In this document: positions 57,401 to 64,000 of the stretch, piece by piece | Position numbering within the stretch: the stretch's first letter is position 1 | How the letters are laid out: each line of letters opens with the position of its first letter | Origin: Entoloma clypeatum | Lineage: Eukaryota; Basidiomycota; Agaricomycetes; Agaricales; Entolomataceae | Length of the DNA: 64,000 nt | Assembly: GCA_963565915.1 (NCBI GenBank) | Contig: OY751490.1 | Span: forward strand, 620,001 to 684,000 | Reading direction: 5' to 3' | The notes under the pieces: model-generated | Databases searched by the model: none | What the model was told of the DNA's origin: nothing | Seen by the model: only the letters and a program-made list of their open reading frames with translations | Made by a program: the position numbers and the translations under genes

Positions 57401-57656
57401 ATATAGAGTTTTCAGCCAGATGAGTTCTCGTCCAGCTTCTGATAATGCAGCATATTCAGCTTCTGTGGATGACTGTAACAAGTCTGTTACATGAGAAGCC
57501 CTCAATCTCACAGAACAAGGTAAGCTTGACCAAAATCTGGTATTGGCTGTACAATGTCGTGCGAGGTCAAAGGCTTCTGTTACATAAGCAGCTGTGCTCA
57601 GCCTAATACAGTAACTCCAATGACCAACTGATGGCCATGCCAATCCCACTCGTTAC
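57401..57656 (-). pseudogene. Copia D remnant: RNase H start
   Basis: On the minus strand SSTEAEYAALSEAGRELIWLK leads straight into the part at 51559 when copia B2 is removed. Upstream of it, the segment between tgtaacgag (about 57656) and catgtaaca (about 57494) looks like a short LTR preceded by a polypurine run (aagggggata), perhaps yet another insertion. Confidence 0.6.
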
Positions 57657-58221
57657 ATATCCCCCTTCAAGATTGCTGCTGCGATCTTCACTTGACTTCA
57701 CGTGAGGAGATTGGAGTGGGAGGTCATGGTAGCCTCCAACAAATTCAGATTTTGAAGGATTGACCACAAAGATTCATGGTCATGGGTATAATCTGGAGTC
57801 TTTGGACTCCAATAGAATAAAAGGATAAATAATAATAATTTAGAATGAGTTGCACCACCTTTGTTGAGCCCTCAAGTCAATCAGGGGTCGTTAGACCCTT
57901 CCTGATTATTGCTGAGGTTCCAACAGAGGTAGGGCGGCTCATATCAAGTCGAATTTTGACTTGTTGTTGGACGCATGCCGAATTGTCAAACGCGTGTGGT
58001 CACATGGTCACATGAGGTCACAGGACCTCGTTGATTTGTTTGACCGTTTATCGGTCATTGATGAACAAGCTTCTTGGTGATCACCACCACCTTTCGAGGC
58101 TCTTCCATGCAGGTAGTCAACCTACACTGTGTTGTAATATATGGTCTAGCGAACACATACACTGTATGGTAAATTACAGAAGCAGCGAATTCGCCACGGC
58201 GAACGGCGACAGAATGAAATG
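57657..58221. other. Intergenic, no gene recognised
   Basis: It holds a polypurine-like run next to the possible LTR, an AT-rich patch (57826-57843) and tcacatggtcacatgaggtc repeats (about 57999-58018). No credible coding frame was seen. Confidence 0.4.
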
Positions 58222-58533
58222 TGGTCGGCGACCAAGTCAATGCGGCCGGCAACAAACTCTATGCCCCCGGCGACAAACTCAATGCAGCCGGCGACAGTCA
58301 ATGCAGCCAGCGACAAACTCAATGCAGCCAGCGACAAACTCAATGCAGCCAGCGACAAACTCAATGCAGCCGGCGACAAACCCAATGCAGCCAGCGACAG
58401 TCAATGCAGCCAGTGACAAACTCAATGCAGCCGGCAACAGTCAATGCAGCCGGCGACAAACTCAATGCAGCCGGCGACAGTAAATGCAGCTGGCAACAAC
58501 AATTCAATGTGGTTCAATATGGCCGGCGACAAC
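58222..58533. repeat. Minisatellite, 21-base unit with shorter variants
   Basis: There are about 14 head-to-tail copies of aatgcagccggcgacaaactc and 19-base variants ending gacagtc. They differ mainly by ccggc/ccagc and end at ggccggcgacaac, where gypsy C inserted. A frame runs through it but only because the unit length is a multiple of three; it changes frame at each 19-base unit. Confidence 0.85.
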
Positions 58534-58935
58534 TGTTATGCTTAACAAACCGTTCCAAGGTTCAGGCAGAGTATGCAGGAAAGTGGAAAGGCGAAGAGCA
58601 AAGTGATTGCTAAATCTAAGGAATCTACTATAGTACAAGAGGTTTATATAGGTACTGACTATAGGCGGTAGCGGATGAGTCAGTATTGCGGAAGGCAGTG
58701 CGCATGAGTAAGGCGACTGCGGAAGGCCATGTACAGTGAGTAAGGTGACTGCGGAAAGCGAGTCAGCGTGGGAGCGAAGTATACTAAAGGGGATGATGAA
58801 GTAATGTAATGAGTCAGACTGGGAATCGAAGGTTGCGAAAGTAGACATTAGACATAGTAAGCTCGTAAGAGGGCGCCGAGTCGGGCCGATAAGTAAAAGA
58901 TATGATGTGGTCCTCATACCGTAGAGTCCGTAACA
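58534..58935 (-). repeat. 3' LTR of gypsy C
   Basis: This 402-base LTR (TGTTACGGACTCTACGGTAT.. on the minus strand) differs from the 5' copy by a handful of transitions, mostly at CpG. Confidence 0.92.
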
Positions 58936-58969
58936 TGTTCCCCTCTCCAAGCTCTGTGTCCTCACAGAG

Positions 58970-59341
58970 TCACTGTCCCCATCCCTCATTGTTGCCGGGA
59001 TCGGACCAGTTCGGACTTTCCTTGAGGCTCCAATCATATATCAACTCCTCGTTGATGGCTACGGTAAGTTCGAGGCCTTTGATAGCCAGCCGAATATGTC
59101 GATTCTCGATTATGAGGGTGCTAGTGTAATTTCCGAGAATTTGTTTTTCCTCGGGACTCGGGGCGACGGGTAGGTTGGACAGCGAGTGAAGCCGGATATG
59201 CATCTGGTGATGGAGGAGGTTGGCAAGGGAAGTTTCGAGAGCATGGATTTGGTCTCTCATGGAGAGTGCTTCGTTCATGAGGGCGGCGATGGCGGGGTTG
59301 ATGTCGGTGGTAGAGGTGGAGGTAACGGTGGTGATGGACAT
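58970..59341 (-). CDS. Gypsy C ORF3
   Basis: ATG 59339-59341 to TGA 58970-58972, 123 codons, intact in an element whose pol is wrecked. It shares LSMRDQIHALETS, MHIRLH, EEK..L.NYT and a WSDPGNNEGWGQ tail with the B3 protein. Function unknown; likely helical. Confidence 0.65.
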   Translation of the reverse strand: MSITTVTSTSTTDINPAIAALMNEALSMRDQIHALETSLANLLHHQMHIRLHSLSNLPVAPSPEEKQILGNYTSTLIIENRHIRLAIKGLELTVAINEELIYDWSLKESPNWSDPGNNEGWGQ

Positions 59342-59475
59342 GGCGGCGAGGATGGTTGAGAGATAGAAGAAGAAGGGGGAGGCTATATTGGGCAGGGAAA
59401 AGGACTAGAGCAGGGAACTCGGTGTGTGGTTGACTGATGAGGTCGATACTTGTCATGGATTCTGAGAGCTGTCTT

Positions 59476-61860
59476 TTATCGTGGGCGAGATGGATTCTGC
59501 CGATGGAAATCACGGATCAAATCTTGAGCATTCTGAACATTAGCTTGAGGTTCCCATGTGTTCTCTTCTGGGCCATATCCTTCCCACTGGACGAGGTACT
59601 GGATCTTTCCGCGGAACTTTCGAGAGTCTAGGATCGTAGACACATGGTACTCTTCTCGTCCTTCGATGATGATCGGATCAGGGGCTGGTTTCTTTTTCTG
59701 GATGGCGTACTTCGGAGTTTCATATGGTGACAACAGGGTCTCGTTGAACACAGGGTGAATCATCTTCCAAGTCTTCGGAAGATCAAGAAGGTACGCGCTA
59801 GCTCCTTTCTTCTCTAGGACTTTGAATGGTCCATGTCGGAGTGCATCAAGTTTCTTTGAGGGACGATCGGTCCTGATGTTAGTCCCTTCCAGCCACACCT
59901 TGTCTCCGATGTGGTAGTCCCAAGACGGACTTCGCCGTGTGTCAACTGTATTAGTATCTTCTAACACCAGCTCTCCCTTCCATGGATGTAGACCGTAGTT
60001 GAGGTAGAATGGGGTGTGCTTCGTTGCCTGATGTTCCTTGTCATTGTACTGGAACTCTGCGATTGCGATCCATTCAGCCCAATCATCCTGTAGATGGTTG
60101 ACAAAGTTTCGTAAGAACGCTTCTGTCTCCTGATGCGATCGCTCGGCCTGTCCATCAGTCTGTGGGTGGTATGCGGTGGACAGGTTCCTCTTGATCCCTA
60201 GCATGCGGCAGAGTATCTCCATGAACTTCGCAGCGAACTGTGGTCCCCTATCGCTGATGATCTTCTTTGGGATCACATGAAGCTTCCATATCTGATCCCG
60301 ATAGATCTTGGCTAATCCTTCCGCTGATAGTTCCATGGTTGTCAGAATGAGGTGAAGCATCTTCGAATGTCTATCCGTGATGACCAGAATTGCGTTTTTT
60401 CCATCAGATTCTGGTATCGGTCCTACGACATCGATTCCTATGTCTTCCCATGGGTGACTTGGTGCTGCATGGGGATGTAGCGGAGCATGTCACTTTTGTC
60501 GGTTAATCTTGTTGCGTTGACAAGTGTCGCAACCTTTCACGTACTTCTTCACATCATGCAGTATGGTAGGCCACCAGTAGGTGCGAGTGAGGAGTTCATG
60601 TGTCCGGTACTGTCCTGGATGTCCAGCCACTGGTGCATTGTGTGACTCGAACATCAATTCTTGTCGTAATTGTGGATCTGGCGGGACATAGACTCGTTCT
60701 CCTGCATAGGTGATCCCATTCTCCTGTTGATACCAATGAGGATTCTTTTTTAGGCCCTGCGCTACTTCTGTCTCCATGCGGTTCAAAGCCTTGATGTGTG
60801 CGATCCATGGGTTTTCGATGGTTGTGATGTTTCCAATTTTGATGGAATCAGATGTCTCACCTGCTTCATACCAGGGTAAGCATGACAGGATGTCCGCTTT
60901 CGCATTGGTATTGCCGGGCACATGCCCTAATTCGAAGTCATAGTCTTGTAACTTCATTTTCCAGCGTCGCTGTCGTTGATTCAGGTCCTGAGGACGACGG
61001 AAATATTCCAGGTTCTTGTGATCGGTCAAGATTTCGAAACATTCCCTGGCTTCGAGCAGATAGTGTCTCCAATCTTTTAATGCTTCCATGACTGCCAGGA
61101 GTTCCTTGTCGTATATCTCGTAATTCTGTTTGGCTGCGGACATGGTCTGCGACAAGAACACGATGGGGTGCCATTTGTCATCTTGCTTATGAGAGAGTAC
61201 TGCTCCAATTGCATAGCCCGATGCATCGGTTTCAACCCTGAACTGTCCCTCTGGTTTTGGTAATGCCAAGACTGGTGCCGATGTAATTGCCCATATGAGA
61301 CCTTCAAAAGCTTGCTGCTCTGTTGGTCCCCAAGTAAATGCTGTACCGCCTATGAGCGCGGTGAGAGGTTTCGCGATGTTTGAGTACCCTTCAATAAAAC
61401 ATCAATAGAAGTTAGCAAATCCAAGGAACTTCTGAACTTCCTTTTTTGATGTGGGTGCTCACCAGTTTTGGATTGTATCCACCTTCTCAGCCCCCACCTC
61501 AACACGTCCCTCACCAACCACATATCCCAATATAGGACATTTCGTTACTTCCCATAAACACTTCTTCTCCTTTAGGAACAAATCATTGTCTGATAGGATC
61601 TGTAGGATTTCTTTGGTGTTTCGCATGAGTTCTTCCTTGGTTTTACCAATAACCACGATGTCATCCATGTAGATCACACAGATACGTCAGCGGATCTAGT
61701 CCCAGAATAGACTAGCCATCATTTGAGAGAACGTTCCCGGGGAGTTGCAAAGACTGAAAAACATGACCAATGGTTCAAACAATCCTCGACTGGTGAGGAA
61801 GGCAGCTTTCCATTCATCGCCCTCCTTAATCCAGACGTTGTTATAGCCCCACATGATGTC
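59476..61860 (-). pseudogene. pol: Gypsy C pol remnants
   Basis: Pieces in order on the minus strand: RT from DIMWGYNN (about 61860) with YMDDIVVIGK (about 61670), RNase H (ETDASGYAIGAV), integrase zinc domain (GCDTCQRNK), DD35E core (ISDRGPQF, QTDGQAERSH), GPF module and chromodomain ([18 protein letters not shown]) ending at 59476. Stops and frameshifts occur near 61690, 61400, 61300 and 60490. One deletion joins LPWYEAGETSDS, another joins LEDTNTVDTRR. Confidence 0.85.
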
Positions 61861-61890
61861 TAATAGATAAGGGTTGCGACTTAGCGTCGT

Positions 61891-63084
61891 TTAATCGGAC
61901 CCTTCGGGAAAATCCTTCTCGTCGGCTTCTAAGATTGTGGTTTCATCATTCTCGGCATCTTCTTCGGACACCTTCCTAACCCTTCCGGAGTTCTTCTTTG
62001 GCTTGCGGCAGTTGCACGTGATATGGCCTTCTTGGTCACAGTTGAAACACTTGCGACCATCTTTCTTCTTTGGAGCGCTACAGTCTTTAGCCAGATGACC
62101 GAAGCGTTGACAGTTGTAGCAATGGGCTACTCCTGCTTTGTCGATCTCCATGGCCTTGCCCTGACCACCATAAGTGGTACCCAATCCGGTGCGCATGTCG
62201 CCGCCACCTCGGATGACCAGTGCGTGTCCTTCCATCTGTCGTCCCTTGTTTCGGATCTCCTTTGCGTAATCGGTGTACGTCTTGCCATCGCTAGCCACTT
62301 GTTCAGAGATTCTGCGGTTGACGTTTTTCTCTAGGATGTATTTCCCAGTTTCTTCGCCAAGGTTTGACAGTTTCAAGAGTTCTTCGAATTCATCCAAGAA
62401 TTCATCAACGGTACGTTTCTCTTGTTTCAGGACTTCGAGTCTTGCTTTGGCAGCGACCGACTTGTTGGCGATGGAGAATCATGTGGCAATATCATCGGAA
62501 AAACCTAGCCAGGTGATGTTCTCGTTGTCAACGGCAAGAGCGTCTAACTTGTTACTGGCCCAGTGTCTGCCGGACCCTTCCATCATGCGGGATAGCACCA
62601 CAAGAATCTTCTGATCATCTGTGAGGCTCTTTTGGAACCTGATGTATAGTTTGGTGGCTTTCCACCACTCGTCAAAGGTGTATCTGTTCTTGAACATCCC
62701 AGGATGGACACCGATAAACTCTCTGATCTCTGTGATCCGACCTGTCTGAGGTCCTTCTTGAACGCGAAAGCTTTCGAGTTCATTCTGTCGGGCGTTGTAA
62801 TGCGCGATCTGGTGTTGCCGAGCAAGATGGATGCTCTCTGCTATCTCGCTGTGGGGGCGATGCTCGTCATTGTCTAGTTCTTTGTCAAGCACCTGCTGTA
62901 GGATGTGATGGATCTCCGATTCGATATACTGCTGGATGAGTGTAAAATCGATACTGTCTCGAGGACTTAGCTCCTCCTGTCGGGCTTCTGGCGTGCTGAA
63001 TGGGTTACTGGTGAAGTCTTCAAAGAAGCGCGATGTCTTGACTTGTCTGGTAGTTGCTCTCTTCGCTCTGGGCAAACCTAACAA
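61891..63084 (-). pseudogene. gag: Gypsy C ORF0-gag fusion remnant
   Basis: ORF0-type sequence (LPRAKRATTRQVKTSRFFED.. EIREFIGV) is joined in frame to the capsid region (HPGMFKNRYTFDEWWK) by a deletion of about 420 bases near 62704. A TGA at the ATFSIANKS region (about 62478, CGA expected) breaks it. The rest (61891-62397) keeps both CCHC knuckles (CYNCQRFGHLAKDC, CFNCDQEGHITCNC). Confidence 0.8.
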
Positions 63085-63180
63085 GATTTAGCAACTTGTT
63101 ATGCTTAACAAACCGTTCCAAGGTTCGGGCAGAGTATGCAGGAAAGTGGAAAGGTGAAGAGCAAAGTGATTGCTAAATCT
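63084..63180 (-). promoter_or_regulatory. Predicted self-priming pair in gypsy C
   Basis: The LTR 11-mer agatttagcaa (minus strand, 63170-63180) pairs exactly with ttgctaaatct (minus strand, 63084-63094) next to the 5' LTR. It is the same 11 bases as in subfamily B although the LTRs otherwise differ a lot. Confidence 0.65.
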
Positions 63181-63498
63181 AAGGAATCTACTATAGTACA
63201 AGAGGTTTATATAGGTACTGACTATAGGCGGTAGCGGATGAGTCAGTACTGCGGAAGGCAGTGCACATGAGTAAGGTGACTGCGGAAGGCCATGTACAGT
63301 GAGTAAGCTGACTGCGGAAAGCGAGTCAGTGCGGGAGCGAAGTATACTAAAGGGGATGACAAAGTAATGTAATGAGTCAGACTGGAAATCGAAGGTTGCG
63401 AAAGTAGACATTAAACATAGTAAGCTTGTAAGAGGGTGCCGAGTCGGGCCAATAAGTAAAAGATATGATGTGGTCCTCATACTGTAGAGTCCGTAACA
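63097..63498 (-). repeat. 5' LTR of gypsy C
   Basis: This 402-base LTR has ends GCATAACA next to the primer site and TGTTACGG at the outer end, followed by target copy acaac. Confidence 0.92.
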
Positions 63499-63587
63499 AC
63501 AACCAAGGCTCATTTTATTGTAGAGAAGAAGGGTAGACATCTGTATATAGTATAATGTAATAACAATGGTACCCTGCTATAGGCATA

Positions 63588-64000
63588 TCACTCTGCACCC
63601 TTGCTCTCCGATGACCCAGTATCACTCAAACTGCCAGGGACACGCACATCAGCTAAATCTTCAGCGGTCCAAGGGCGGCGTTGGCATTGAGCCCCAGGGG
63701 CATGGGCAAAGAGCCCCAGCGAACGAATGAGAGGGGGGGGTCCAGTTGGCTCACTATCAGAGACATCGGAGTCGACACCTTCAAGTGCGCTGGCGACGTT
63801 GGCAGCAGTAGGTGCAGTGGTGACGGATCCACTGCTGTCGCTGTCGTTGTCAGTTTCGCCGTCAGTTTCACCGTCAGTTTCACTGTCAGGTTCGCCGTCG
63901 CCATGATTGTCACCGTGATTGTTGCCATCACTGTCGCTGTTATGGGTGCTGTCAGTTTTGTTGCTGCCATCAGCCTCGTCGTCGGCTTCATCGGAATCCT
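63588..64000 (-). CDS. 3' end of an unrecognised acidic-repeat protein (partial)
   Basis: An open frame of 137 codons enters from the right edge and stops at TGA 63588-63590. It starts with an Asp/Glu/Ser/Thr-rich repeat region (EADDEADGSNKTD, HGDNHGDGEPDSETDGETDG) and ends in a more complex tail (PPLIRSLGLFAHAPGA, RRPWTAEDLADVRVPGSLSD). The imperfect gtcagtttcgcc repeats underlie the acidic run. An alternative Thr-rich frame overlaps but is less protein-like. The family and function are unknown. Confidence 0.5.
   Translation of the reverse strand, partial: DSDEADDEADGSNKTDSTHNSDSDGNNHGDNHGDGEPDSETDGETDGETDNDSDSSGSVTTAPTAANVASALEGVDSDVSDSEPTGPPPLIRSLGLFAHAPGAQCQRRPWTAEDLADVRVPGSLSDTGSSESKGAE

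Larger units (their letters stand above)
58534..63498 (-). mobile_element. Gypsy subfamily C element with internal deletions
   Basis: This 4965-bp element has two 402-base LTRs (58534-58935 and 63097-63498) and a perfect duplication acaac at 58529-58533 and 63499-63503. Compared with B3 it lacks the ORF0-gag junction region, protease plus the RT N-terminus, a stretch before integrase, and the RNA-proximal segment after the integrase core. It is therefore non-autonomous. Confidence 0.93.

Noticed and set aside
58031..58483. A 150-codon frame with a repeating SMQPATN pattern
   Set aside because: It is the translation of the 21-base minisatellite and shifts frame at each 19-base unit, so it is not evidence of a protein.
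62704..62710. The gypsy C ORF0-gag junction as a retained splice product (lost intron)
   Set aside because: The missing segment in B copies does not start with GT at the matching position, so a deletion is simpler.

Overview
The window is from a filamentous basidiomycete, most likely an Agaricomycete. The reasons are dense short introns (about 35-65 bases, GT..AG), an Agaricus-type tyrosinase, an alpha-kinase and an integrase-like protein of a kind common in mushroom genomes, and chromodomain Ty3/gypsy and Ty1/copia retrotransposons full of C-to-T changes at CpG. I cannot name the species. About 17 kb of host genes lie between two blocks of nested transposons.

Left block (1-23762). A gypsy element (subfamily C) supplies only its 3' end (1-503) and sits inside a decayed copia (A, 504 to about 5798). 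Copia A carries a tandem duplication of its RT region, and its 3' LTR is split by a 744-bp hAT-like element (4914-5657, 8-bp target duplication). A second copia (B1, 5800-23757, target duplication tacat) follows. It contains two near-identical but defective gypsy elements of subfamily B in opposite orientations (B1 at 5848-11738, minus; B2 at 15471-22037, plus). They form an inverted repeat with 5.9-kb arms and a 3.7-kb spacer.

Host island (about 23763-42640). A many-exon adenylate-forming enzyme (minus) is divergent from an MFS transporter (plus). Three same-strand genes follow: an RNase H1 N-terminal-like domain protein, a DDE integrase-like protein and a zinc-ribbon/alpha-kinase protein. 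An unrecognised minus-strand gene and a tyrosinase with all six copper-ligand histidines come next. All can be spliced by eye into continuous reading frames, except the unrecognised gene, whose first intron I could not resolve.

Right block (42641-63503). It holds a solo copia-B LTR; a second hAT-like element (43240-50887) split by gypsy B3 (43659-50223), the best-preserved element here with an intact 1202-codon pol; a foldback palindrome; a copia (D) remnant split by copia B2 (51560-57400, one reading frame with three CGA-to-TGA stops); a minisatellite; and an internally deleted gypsy C (58534-63498). The 3' end of an acidic host gene reaches the right edge.

The gypsy family deserves most attention. 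Subfamilies B and C share an 11-base complementarity between the predicted mRNA 5' end and the site next to the 5' LTR, as expected for Tf1/sushi-type self-priming. They also share a conserved small ORF after pol and a conserved ATG-less frame before gag. Copia B instead has a primer site matching the anticodon arm of initiator tRNA-Met.
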